The position numbers were made by a program, and so were the translations under genes. A stretch of DNA of 64,000 nt from contig NZ_JABTEX010000008.1 in NCBI RefSeq assembly GCF_015711645.1, forward strand, positions 62,001 to 126,000. Direction: 5' to 3'. The stretch comes from Planomonospora sp. ID82291 (GTDB lineage: Bacteria; Actinomycetota; Actinomycetes; Streptosporangiales; Streptosporangiaceae). A model generated the notes under the pieces. The model worked only from the letters and a program-made list of their open reading frames with translations. It was not told the DNA's origin and ran no database searches. This document shows, one piece after another, positions 22,839 to 30,242 of this stretch (position 1 is the stretch's first letter; every line of letters starts with the position of its first letter).

Positions 22839-24347
22839 ATGCCTCGCGCTGACTACAGGAAGAGCAAGAAGCCTTCGACGCCGACGCAGCAGCCTGCGGA
22901 GGCTTCGGCCGACGGTCAGAGCTCCGCTGCCCCGGCCGTACCGTCGCCGACTTTTGCCTCGGAGCGGCCCGCCGCCGGCGGGGGAGCGATCGGCATCCCC
23001 GCCCGAGGGCTGCGCACGGAAGGCTCCCGCTTCCGTGCGCCGCTGGCGACGATCGCGCCGAACCCGCGCAACGTCCGAGACGACGACGAGTGGGACGAGG
23101 AGGAGTTCGCCGACTTCGTCGGCAACCTCGACGAGGTGGGCGTCATCCAGGACGCTGTCGTCGTCAGCAAGGGCGCCTTCCTGGAGAAGTACCCGCAGTA
23201 CGCCGACAAGCTGGCCGAGCACGGTCCCGAGGTGGAGTGGGTGCTGCTCGCTGGCGAGCGCCGCTACCGGGCGCACGTGAAGCTTCAGCGGTCGGACATG
23301 ACGGTCGTGCTGCGCAACCAGCTGCTGGCGCAGGGCGACTTCGCGTTCATGTCCGAGAACGGCCGCCGTCGCGCCCTGAACCCGCTGCAGGAAGGGGAAC
23401 TGTGCGCACGCATCCACCGTGAGGAAGGGCTCACGTTCGAGCAGATCGCCAGGAAGGGCGGCCTGCCTGGCGGTAAGGCCCGCGTGTCCAAGCTCATCCG
23501 CCTGTTCGATGACTTCCCCCACGGGGACGCACGTGAGGCGATCCGCAAGGGCCTCCTGCCTGCGGAGGCGGCCTACCATCTGTTGACCAAGCTGGCCGAC
23601 CCGGTGCTGATCGAGCAGGGGTATGCGCTGATGGTCAGCGAAAGCCTGACCGCGCAGAAGGCGGTCCGGCGGCTGACGGGAGCCGTGGAGGAGCCGCCGC
23701 CCGCTCCGATCGCTGCGGAGCCTGCCAGGCACACCGGCAACGGCAGCGCCACGGCGGAAGCGTCTCAGCCCGGGGAGGTGAGCAGCGATCACGAGGGTGG
23801 ACCGTCCGATGCGACTTCGGCCGGGGAACTTGGCGACGCCGTCGCGGCACTGCCCACCTCCCCCGCAGCGGACGCGACCGGCAACGGCAACGGCGCCTCC
23901 GCGGACGGGCAGGTTTCGCCAGCGAAACCACGCCAGTCCACCGCGCAGGCCGCAGCGCGCCTGACCACGCTCAGGAAACTGCTGGAGACGCGGGACTACA
24001 CCACGCCTCACCCGATCACCGTCGGCCTGGCGACCGCGGTCATCACGGCAGCTTCCGCCCAGCAGCTTCAGATCGCGGCAACCGCCGCAGGAATCGACCC
24101 CGCCACAGCAGCCCCTGCCCGGCTCGCTGACGCTGACGCCGTCACGCTGGTTCGCCTGGGTGACGCCGCAGGGTTGGCGGGCGCCGAACTTCGCCTCCGC
24201 AGCCGCCCCCGGCAGGCGTGGGGCCACCACGAGGCCGTCTACCTCCGGCAGCTCACCGAAGCCGGGTACGGCCCGTCCGCCGATGAGACGGAGTTCCTCA
24301 CCGAATCATCGTCGGCACTTCCGACCCCCACGGAGAGCACATCATGA
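22839..24347 (+). CDS. parB: ParB-family partition protein (CTPase/DNA-binding)
   Basis: A 502-residue protein; ATG 22839 has GAGGGGAGG 8-9 nt upstream. After a disordered N terminus come the ParB box GERRYRA (residues 139-145), the ENGRRRALNPLQEGE motif (173-187) and an HTH (about 198-222, LTFEQIARKGGLPGGKARVSKLI). Known of the family: ParB loads at parS as a CTP-dependent clamp and works with ParA. The C-terminal third is an Ala/Pro linker plus a helical domain (ITVGLATAVITAASAQQLQIAATAAGI in outline). The linker DNA contains one of the palindromic cores. ATGA overlap joins it to parA. It probably binds the 11 local palindromes. Confidence 0.85.
   Translation: MPRADYRKSKKPSTPTQQPAEASADGQSSAAPAVPSPTFASERPAAGGGAIGIPARGLRTEGSRFRAPLATIAPNPRNVRDDDEWDEEEFADFVGNLDEVGVIQDAVVVSKGAFLEKYPQYADKLAEHGPEVEWVLLAGERRYRAHVKLQRSDMTVVLRNQLLAQGDFAFMSENGRRRALNPLQEGELCARIHREEGLTFEQIARKGGLPGGKARVSKLIRLFDDFPHGDAREAIRKGLLPAEAAYHLLTKLADPVLIEQGYALMVSESLTAQKAVRRLTGAVEEPPPAPIAAEPARHTGNGSATAEASQPGEVSSDHEGGPSDATSAGELGDAVAALPTSPAADATGNGNGASADGQVSPAKPRQSTAQAAARLTTLRKLLETRDYTTPHPITVGLATAVITAASAQQLQIAATAAGIDPATAAPARLADADAVTLVRLGDAAGLAGAELRLRSRPRQAWGHHEAVYLRQLTEAGYGPSADETEFLTESSSALPTPTESTS
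23912..23929. repeat. Palindromic core site 8 inside parB
   Basis: GGTTTCGCCAGCGAAACC (CA centre) within the parB linker, encoding about residues 358-364 (QVSPAKP). It has no paired arms. Confidence 0.7.
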
Positions 24348-25264
24348 CTACACCACACCGAGGCCGCCGTTACCCCAAGGGACCGCTGGTCATCGCCGTC
24401 GCCAACGAGGGCGGCGGCACCCGCAAGACCACCGCGTCGGTCAACCTGGCGGTCGCGATGGCGGTCGCCGGCAAGAAGGTCGCCGTCATGGACTGCGACT
24501 CCACCATGAACGCCTCCTGCTACCTGGGATACGGCGTCACCGACAAGAAGAAGCATCCCGAGCGGGCCGAGGCGGTGCACGCCCGCCTGGCGCAGATGAC
24601 GAGCATTCACCACGTGCTGCACGGGACCGCCACCCTGGCCGAGGCGATGGTTCCGGCGCGCACGCGGATCGCCTCTGAGGGAGACGGCGACGACTCCTTC
24701 AAGGTGATCGAAAACCTGTGGCTGGTGCTCGGCTCACGGGAGATCGCCTTCGCCTCCCACGACATCCGCGACTCGCGTTACCCGAAGGCCAATGACACGT
24801 GGGTGCGTCGCGCGATTGCCAGCCTGCCCGAAGGCATGCTGGATGTGCTGATCCTCGACTTCCGCGGCTCCTACGACACGTGGGAGACTACGCTGCTCGG
24901 CGGAGCGGACTTCGTGATCGGCGCGCTCAAGCCGGAAGCCAAGGACGACGACACTCTCACGACGTTGCGCAGCAACCTCGCGCACGCCCAGGAGGCGTAT
25001 GAGTTCAGCGACGGCGCCGCCGACCTGCGGTACGTGCTCCTCAACGGCGTGTCCGGTAACCGGGGCAACTACTACATCGAGCAGGCCAGGGAGATCACCG
25101 AGTTCTACGGCAGCATGATGCTGCCGCCGATCGCCGAAGCGGTGTCCATCGGGGAGTCCTACAAGGCGCAGGAGCCGGTGTACTTCTGGCTCGGCCCTAA
25201 CGAGAAGCCGACGAAGGAGTTCGACGCGGCGGCCCGCGCCATCAAGGAGGTCTGGGCGGCCTGA
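24344..25264 (+). CDS. parA: ParA-like partition ATPase, divergent
   Basis: A 306-residue protein, ATGA overlap with parB. The deviant Walker A region reads NEGGGTRKTTASVNLA (residues 21-36): the P-loop Lys28-Thr-Thr is kept but the ParA/MinD signature lysine position is Glu22. A' is VMDCDSTMN (D50, D52), and the Walker B region is VLILDFRG. The rest follows the ParA fold (VIGALKPEAKDDDTL, YVLLNGVSGNRGNYYIEQAREI, PPIAEAVSIGES). It should drive segregation by ATP-dependent nucleoid binding with ParB. Gene order parB-parA is the reverse of the usual one. Three core palindromes follow immediately. Confidence 0.8.
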   Translation: MTTPHRGRRYPKGPLVIAVANEGGGTRKTTASVNLAVAMAVAGKKVAVMDCDSTMNASCYLGYGVTDKKKHPERAEAVHARLAQMTSIHHVLHGTATLAEAMVPARTRIASEGDGDDSFKVIENLWLVLGSREIAFASHDIRDSRYPKANDTWVRRAIASLPEGMLDVLILDFRGSYDTWETTLLGGADFVIGALKPEAKDDDTLTTLRSNLAHAQEAYEFSDGAADLRYVLLNGVSGNRGNYYIEQAREITEFYGSMMLPPIAEAVSIGESYKAQEPVYFWLGPNEKPTKEFDAAARAIKEVWAA

Positions 25265-25284
25265 TCCGCACGCGGGCAAAGGAA

Positions 25285-25328
25285 AGTGGGTCGGCGTGGT
25301 TTCGCCAGCGAAACCACGCCGACCCACT
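25285..25328. terminator. Palindromic core site 9 in 44-bp inverted repeat
   Basis: Core 25298-25315 (CA centre) with 13 paired bases on each side (AGTGGGTCGGCGT). It begins 20 bp after the parA stop, so it also has the position of the parBA terminator. Confidence 0.75.
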
Positions 25329-25341
25329 CGCGTGAGGCCCT

Positions 25342-25365
25342 CGTGGTTTCGCTGGCGAAACCACG
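25342..25365. repeat. Palindromic core site 10
   Basis: Core 25345-25362 (TG centre) with short arms CGT/ACG, starting exactly 47 bp after the start of the core of site 9. Confidence 0.75.
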
Positions 25366-25383
25366 CTGACCTACTCACGTAAG

Positions 25384-25416
25384 CCCTCCGTGGTTTCGCC
25401 AGCGAAACCACGAGGG
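25384..25416. repeat. Palindromic core site 11
   Basis: Core 25392-25409 (CA centre), again 47 bp on. Arms CCCTCCGT/ACGAGGG pair if one C is bulged. It lies 21 bp from the end of the leftward head gene at 25437. Confidence 0.75.
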
Positions 25417-25436
25417 CCAAGCCCTACGGTGTTTCG

Positions 25437-25784
25437 TCATCCATCCGCCGGGCCGTCTTCGGACGCTTCTACTCGCACGTAGTCGATGGCCGAATCGAAC
25501 TGCGAGGCCCGCAGCGATGCTCTCGTCACTGTCCAGGTGCGCTGCTGGCCGCCTTCGACGACCTGGTCGCCGTAACCGATGGGCCACAGGCCAGGGTCGA
25601 GCGCCAGAACCCATGTGCCCGGGCCGGTTTCCAGGTCGCCGTCGATGTCGGGGTGGGAGACGATCCGGCCCGGCTTGGGCGCCGTCAGCGGTCCCAGCGT
25701 GCCGGCGGTCGGCGTGCCGTACCCGTCGACGCCTCGTGTGCGGCGCCGGACCCCCAGATTCCGGTCGGCGGCTAGGACAGCCAT
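25437..25784 (-). CDS. Head-tail adaptor-like protein
   Basis: A 115-residue protein; ATG 25784 lies just inside the end of the upstream gene (13-bp overlap). It is beta-rich: GRIVSHPDIDGDLETGPGTWVLALDP, QQRTWTVTRASL, DYVRVEAS. Size, position directly after the connector gene and composition fit the small stopper/adaptor of siphovirus necks. No certain family. Downstream lies the triple palindrome array, beyond which the expected next neck genes are missing from this strand. Confidence 0.5.
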   Translation of the reverse strand: MAVLAADRNLGVRRRTRGVDGYGTPTAGTLGPLTAPKPGRIVSHPDIDGDLETGPGTWVLALDPGLWPIGYGDQVVEGGQQRTWTVTRASLRASQFDSAIDYVRVEASEDGPADG

Positions 25785-26389
25785 GCGGCACCGGTCTCGA
25801 TCGGGTGAGGGGCGATGCCGGGTGCCTGGTAGACGACAGGCTTCACCCACTCATCCAGTGACGACAGCGTGGCCGGTGCGCCAGCGGCGTCCGCTGCGGC
25901 GGTGGCCTCCCAGACGACACCCTGGCCTTCCACGTTGACCGACGCCTGCAGACGGGCACCGGGAACGTTCTGCGCCAGGCGGCGTACCATCGGGTTGCCG
26001 GCCGCCGACCACTTCAGGAAGCGGGCCAGCGCCCGGCCGTAGCGGCGGTCGGCGGCCGGGTCCAGGCCCGCCCGGTAGGTGACGGTGTGGGTTCCGGCCG
26101 CGGTCGGCCCCCACACTGGGGCGGTCGCGCCGTTCTCCACCTGCACGGAGATGATCTCCAGGACGGGGCTGTTGTCGAGGAGCCAGCCGCCGTAGCCGTC
26201 GGCCAGGACGCCGCGCTGCGTGAAGGTTTCGGGGGTCGCAGGCCGCCCCAGGTGGACGGCCGCTTCGGCGTAGGCGTCCTCGAGGGCCTCTTCGATAGTG
26301 GCGCGGGCGGCGGCATCCAGAGGGAGCGGCAGCCCAGCGCGGGCGGCGACCTGCTCAGGGGTGACGAGCGCGGTGTCGCTGTCGGGCAT
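25772..26389 (-). CDS. Head-tail connector protein (gp6/gp15-like)
   Basis: A 205-residue protein. It begins ALVTPEQVAARAGLPLPLDAAARATIEEALEDAYAEAAVHLGRP when read in pieces, a helical start typical of connector proteins that ring the portal, followed by a beta strand pair (VLEIISVQVENG, HTVTYRAGLDP) and RRYGRALARFLKWSAAGNPMVRR. It would act at the portal vertex during assembly. About 240 bp upstream contains only large inverted repeats. Confidence 0.6.
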   Translation of the reverse strand: MPDSDTALVTPEQVAARAGLPLPLDAAARATIEEALEDAYAEAAVHLGRPATPETFTQRGVLADGYGGWLLDNSPVLEIISVQVENGATAPVWGPTAAGTHTVTYRAGLDPAADRRYGRALARFLKWSAAGNPMVRRLAQNVPGARLQASVNVEGQGVVWEATAAADAAGAPATLSSLDEWVKPVVYQAPGIAPHPIETGAAWLS

Positions 26390-26422
26390 CTGGGCGGCTC
26401 CCTTCTGTCGAACGGAACAGAA

Positions 26423-26625
26423 CGGCTGTGGGCGGGCGGGTGCGCCTCACGGGGCGCGTGCACGCAGGGTCCCCACCAAGCGCGCGGCACACATCCCGTG
26501 GGACGCACCGGCCCGCCCACAGCCGGGTGTTCGCGGCCTGCCGTCTCCGTGACCGCCGTCGGATGCTCGCCCCCCACGTAGAGCACCCGGCGGCGGCCGA
26601 GCCCAGGAGCTCGGCAGGCCGCGAA
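26423..26625. repeat. Two inverted repeats in a gene-free gap
   Basis: CGGCTGTGGGCGGGC (26423-26437) pairs with 26511-26525 over 15 bp, and TTCGCGGCCTGCCG (26530-26543) pairs with 26612-26625 over 14 bp. They separate the connector gene from the gene at 26629; processing or partial termination is possible. Confidence 0.5.
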
Positions 26626-26628
26626 GTC

Positions 26629-27138
26629 TTAGGTCGCCGCCTGCACGGCGCGGGCCTTCGTCAGGTCGTCGGTGATCTTCTGCGCGGCGTGCCGGCCGAT
26701 CCGCCGGCCCGCGGTGGCGAACAGCCGGTGGCTGGTGCGGACGGTGCCGGGCAGGTAGATGCAGGCCACGAGCGGCCGGGCGACGACGACGTAGGAGAAG
26801 TGCTCGCCCGGGTCGGCGAACAGCTCGGCGGGGTCGGCGGGCTCCATCTCCTGGCCCGGCTCGTTATCGCCCCACACCAGGTCGACGAACTCAGTGCCCG
26901 GGGTGGCGAGCTGGCGCACGTGCGGGCTATCGGCCCGCACCGGCGGCGCGGCGGGCGCAGCCGGGGGAGCGGAGGGCGTCAGCGGCGCGGCCGGGGTGTC
27001 CACCGTCGCAACCGGTACCGGATCTGCGGCGGGCGGTGTCAGCGGCGCGGCCGGCGTTTCGGCTTCGGGTGCGCCGGGCGCGGCGCTACCCGGCGCGTCG
27101 GCCGGCTGTTCGCTGGTCTTACGTGTGCGTGGAGCCAC
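26629..27138 (-). CDS. Virion-module protein with Pro/Ala-rich N terminus
   Basis: 169 residues from GTG 27138, chosen because the frame upstream runs under the adenine methyltransferase gene and a GCGACGTWAGC element lies 60 nt before it. Residues 1-75 are Pro/Ala/Thr-rich with a repeated TPAAPLTP; the C-terminal 90 residues are folded-looking (FVDLVWGDNEPGQ, FSYVVVARPLVACIYLPGTVR). No family recognised. The position between capsid-type genes and connector genes suggests a minor head or decoration protein. Confidence 0.5.
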   Translation of the reverse strand: MAPRTRKTSEQPADAPGSAAPGAPEAETPAAPLTPPAADPVPVATVDTPAAPLTPSAPPAAPAAPPVRADSPHVRQLATPGTEFVDLVWGDNEPGQEMEPADPAELFADPGEHFSYVVVARPLVACIYLPGTVRTSHRLFATAGRRIGRHAAQKITDDLTKARAVQAAT

Positions 27139-27181
27139 TGCTGCACCGTCCCCGGGTCGGTCCCCCTGTTGCCGACCAGAC

Positions 27182-27201
27182 CTAAGCACACCTTTGTGCT
27201 T
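27182..27201. terminator. Small hairpin
   Basis: TAAGCACA/TGTGCTTA, 8-bp stem with a 4-nt CCTT loop, touching the GCGACGTWAGC element at 27198. It may belong to that promoter region. Confidence 0.4.
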
Positions 27202-27208
27202 ACGTCGC
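27198..27208 (-). promoter_or_regulatory. GCGACGTWAGC element
   Basis: Exact GCGACGTAAGC on the minus strand, 60 nt upstream of GTG 27138. Confidence 0.65.
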
Positions 27209-27291
27209 GGCGTGCTCTTGACCCCTCCCAGACACTCCGCGGCGCAGGCTGCGTGCCCGCTCGTTCCTTCGTGGCGCAGGCCGGTGATGCG

Positions 27292-28122
27292 ATGAGGCCG
27301 CCCTTCTCCTACTACGGCGCCAAGGTCACGATCGCACGCGAGATCGTGCAGCGGCTCGCAGCGCATGATCACTACGTGGAGCCGTTCGCCGGGTCATTGG
27401 CGGTGTTGCTGGCCAAGCAGCCGAGCCGGATGGAGACGGTCAACGACCTCGACGGCGACCTGATGACGTTCTGGCGAGTGCTTCGGGACCAGCCTGCGGA
27501 ACTGGCCGAAGTGTGCGCGCTGACCCCGCACGGGCGCGCCGAGCACGCCCAGGCCTACCGGCTGGGGGAGGCCGAAGGACTCACCGAGCTGGAACGGGCC
27601 CGCCGCGTGTGGGTGCTGCTGTCGCAGGGCCGGGCGGGGACGCTGCGGAAGACGGGGTGGCGGCACTACTGCGACCCGGCGGGGTCGAGTTCTTCCATGC
27701 CGGACTACTTGGCTGGCTACGTCGGCCGCATGCGGCCGGTAGCCGAGCGGCTGGCCCGGGTGAGTCTGGAATGCCGTCCGGCGCTGGAGGTGATCGACGC
27801 CTACGGCGGGCACAAGGGCGTGCTGCTGTATCTGGATCCGCCGTATCTGGGCAGCACCCGGGCGCGGAACTACAAGGTCGAGATGGCCGGCGAGGAGGAG
27901 CACCGGCAGCTCGCCGAGCGCCTGCAGGGGTGCAAGGCGATGGTGGTGCTGTCGGGGTATGACTCGCCGTTGTACCGCGAGCTGTACGGCGGCTGGCACC
28001 GCGCGGAGATTGCGTCGGCGACGGGGCAAAGCACCGGCTATCACGCGCGCACCGAGGTCTTGTGGTCTAACCGGCCTTTTCCTGTGAGCACGCCGACGCT
28101 GTTCGAGGCGATGAGCGCGTGA
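27292..28122 (+). CDS. D12-class adenine-N6 DNA methyltransferase
   Basis: A 276-residue protein; ATG 27292 begins MRPPFSYYGAK. The order is PFSYYGAK...I (motif X region), YVEPFAGSLAVLL (motif I), then VNDLDGDLMTFWRVL, and motif IV LYLDPPYLGS with the catalytic DPPY. This is the alpha (D12/Dam-like) class that methylates adenine N6. No restriction gene is adjacent. Phages use such enzymes for protection against host restriction or for packaging timing. The upstream 150 bp is shared with the divergent gene at 27138. Confidence 0.9.
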   Translation: MRPPFSYYGAKVTIAREIVQRLAAHDHYVEPFAGSLAVLLAKQPSRMETVNDLDGDLMTFWRVLRDQPAELAEVCALTPHGRAEHAQAYRLGEAEGLTELERARRVWVLLSQGRAGTLRKTGWRHYCDPAGSSSSMPDYLAGYVGRMRPVAERLARVSLECRPALEVIDAYGGHKGVLLYLDPPYLGSTRARNYKVEMAGEEEHRQLAERLQGCKAMVVLSGYDSPLYRELYGGWHRAEIASATGQSTGYHARTEVLWSNRPFPVSTPTLFEAMSA

Positions 28123-28189
28123 AGGGCTGCCGTGCCCGCACGGGAAGAGCGCATCCGCCAGGCCGCTCGGGATGAAGATTCGACACTCT

Positions 28190-28219
28190 GATAACTATCT
28201 TGTACTTTATTAATCAAGC
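28190..28219 (+). promoter_or_regulatory. AT-rich accessory-unit element, copy 2
   Basis: GATAACTATCTTGTACTTTA followed by TTAATCAAG, about 140 nt upstream of the RNA-repair operon. The leader between them carries a GGGAGCC/GGCTCCC hairpin at 28321-28338. Confidence 0.7.
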
Positions 28220-28359
28220 TATCGGGAATTCGGTGGTTGGTTCTGCTTTCCGCCCGCCTCGTCCTCCCCGAGGCGTGCGCGGCACCGGCCGCGATGCCTG
28301 AGCACTCCCCGTCCACGCACGGGAGCCACGCGGCTCCCCTCCCTCTGAAGGCGCCTCCC

Positions 28360-29547
28360 ATGAGTTCCACCCTCACTGATCTGCACCTGACCGACCTGTT
28401 CGACATGGGCGATCTCACGCGCGCCGTCGACGACGGCTTCGTCCGCCGCCAGCACCACCCCGACCCCGCGCTGGGGCTGACGATCTGGAACTACACCGAC
28501 GTCACGCAGTACCAGCGCCACTGGACGGACGTGACGCTCACCTGCCGCGGTCTGATCACCGACGCCTCCGGCCGCGTCGTGGCCCGCCCTTACGCCAAGT
28601 TCTTCAACTACGGCGAAGCCCGGGGTCTGGTGATCCACCTGGACGCGCCCGCGCTCGTCACCGACAAGCTCGACGGCAGTCTCGGCATCCTCTACCCCGA
28701 CGGCGACGGCTACGCGATCGCCACGCGCGGCTCTTTCGCTAGCGAGCAGGCTCGGCACGCCACCCGCGTGTGGCGTGAGCGCTACGCCCACCGGTTCGCT
28801 CCCGCGCCCGGCATCACCTACCTGTTCGAGATCATCTACCCGGGCAACCGCATCGTCGTCGACTACAACGGTCTCGACGACCTGGTGCTGCTCGGCGGCG
28901 TCGAGATCGCTACCGGCACCCCGATCGACGCCGAGACCATCGACTGGCCCGGCCCGAAGGTCACGACGTTCGCGTATGCGACGCTGCGCGAGGCGCTGAG
29001 CGCGCCCCCCAGGCCTGGCGCTGAGGGGTTCGTGGTGCGGCTGCCCGACGCCGACCATGTCACCGTGAAGATCAAGCAGGCCGACTACATCGCCCTGCAC
29101 CGGATCCTCACGCAGGTGACGGCGCGCACCGTGTGGGAGTTCTGCGCCGTCTCCGCTTGCAAGCACCTGATCGACCGGCCCAAGTGGTGGGGGTCGCTGC
29201 TGGGAATGGACCCGGCGCGCGCCGAGCAGATCCTCGACCTCGGCCCCGACTGGCTGGCCACCCTCGTCGACGGCGTTCCCGACGAGTTCCACGCCTGGCT
29301 GCGCTCCACCATCGACGGGCTGCACGCCCGCGTGCAGGAGCTGCTCGCAGAGCTGACCGAACTCGCCGAGCTCGCCCGCTTCGTCTACGGCAGTGACCGC
29401 AAAGCGATGGCTGCCGAGCTGCTCACCCACGAGCACTGCGGAGCGATCTTCCATCTGCTCGACGGCAAGGACCTCACCACCTACTTCTGGCGGCACGTCT
29501 ACCCCGAGCCGGGCGCGCCGTGGGTTTCCGGCAGCGAGGACGCCTGA
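28360..29547 (+). CDS. RNA ligase, T4 Rnl1-like
   Basis: A 395-residue protein. The adenylylated lysine lies in TDKLDGSLG (K103, motif I KxDG); before it is RPYAKFFNYGE, and later EIIYPGNRIVVDY (motif IIIa-like), EGFVVR (motif IV) and VKIKQADY (motif V). T4 Rnl1-type ligases join 5'-phosphate to 3'-hydroxyl RNA ends, classically sealing tRNAs cut by anticodon nucleases. The C-terminal helical domain (~150 residues) is as in Rnl1 relatives. It is the first gene of a three-gene operon with a nucleotidyltransferase and an end-healing kinase-phosphatase. Confidence 0.9.
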   Translation: MSSTLTDLHLTDLFDMGDLTRAVDDGFVRRQHHPDPALGLTIWNYTDVTQYQRHWTDVTLTCRGLITDASGRVVARPYAKFFNYGEARGLVIHLDAPALVTDKLDGSLGILYPDGDGYAIATRGSFASEQARHATRVWRERYAHRFAPAPGITYLFEIIYPGNRIVVDYNGLDDLVLLGGVEIATGTPIDAETIDWPGPKVTTFAYATLREALSAPPRPGAEGFVVRLPDADHVTVKIKQADYIALHRILTQVTARTVWEFCAVSACKHLIDRPKWWGSLLGMDPARAEQILDLGPDWLATLVDGVPDEFHAWLRSTIDGLHARVQELLAELTELAELARFVYGSDRKAMAAELLTHEHCGAIFHLLDGKDLTTYFWRHVYPEPGAPWVSGSEDA

Positions 29548-30239
29548 TGGCGGCCGCGCCTCACACGCTGCTGCTGGGCGTCGTCGGCTCGACCGCCTAC
29601 GGCCTCACCCGGCCCGGCTCCGACATCGACCGGCTCGGCGTGTTCGCTGCGCCCACGATCGACCTGGTCGGCCTGGAGCGGCCTACCGAGTCGGTGGTGA
29701 CGACCGCACCCGACCGGACGCTGCACGAGGCGGCCAAGGCGGTACGGCTGCTGCTGTCGGGCAACCCGACGGCGACGGAGATCCTGTGGCTGCCCGATGA
29801 CCTGTATGAGGTGCGGACCCGGCTGGGCGAGGACCTGATTGCGATCCGCTCGGCGTTCCTGTGCGCGCCGCGCGTGCGATCGGCCTACCTCGGTTACGCC
29901 GTCCAGCAGTTCCAGCGCCTCAGCGACCGCGGCGACGGGTCCTTCTCATCCGACACCTGTCGGCGCACCGCCAAGCACGCCCGCCACCTGGCGCGTCTGC
30001 TGCACCAGGGCTTGGAGCTGTACCGAAGCGGTCACCTGCAGGTGCGGGTGGCCGACCCGCAGGCGCTGCACGACTTCGGCGACCAGGTCGCCGACGGCGA
30101 CGTGGATGCAGCGCGTGAGCTGCTGGCGCGCACCGAGGCGGCGTTCGACGCCGCCCGTTCCCCTCTACCTGACCAGCCTGACCGGGCCGCCGCTGAGGCG
30201 TGGCTGCGGTCGGTGCGCATCGCCCACTGGGAGGCATAG
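29547..30239 (+). CDS. RlaP-type nucleotidyltransferase
   Basis: A 230-residue protein, TGATG overlap with the ligase gene. The start LLLGVVGSTAYGLTRPGSDIDRLGV carries the Pol-beta superfamily GS...D.D motif (G14-S15, D26, D28), and a C-terminal helical domain follows (RTAKHARHLARLLHQGLELYRSG). This matches the RNA-ligase-associated Pol-beta (RlaP, COG3541) family, predicted to add nucleotides or otherwise work on damaged RNA ends. Its coupling to the ligase and kinase genes is the known context of the family. Exact reaction not established. Confidence 0.85.
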   Translation: MAAAPHTLLLGVVGSTAYGLTRPGSDIDRLGVFAAPTIDLVGLERPTESVVTTAPDRTLHEAAKAVRLLLSGNPTATEILWLPDDLYEVRTRLGEDLIAIRSAFLCAPRVRSAYLGYAVQQFQRLSDRGDGSFSSDTCRRTAKHARHLARLLHQGLELYRSGHLQVRVADPQALHDFGDQVADGDVDAARELLARTEAAFDAARSPLPDQPDRAAAEAWLRSVRIAHWEA

Positions 30240-30242
30240 ATC

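Noticed and set aside
28734-28745. TTTCGCTAGCGA inside the RNA ligase gene, resembling the palindromic core
   Set aside because: Only 12 of 18 core positions and no GG/CC ends; probably chance within coding sequence.
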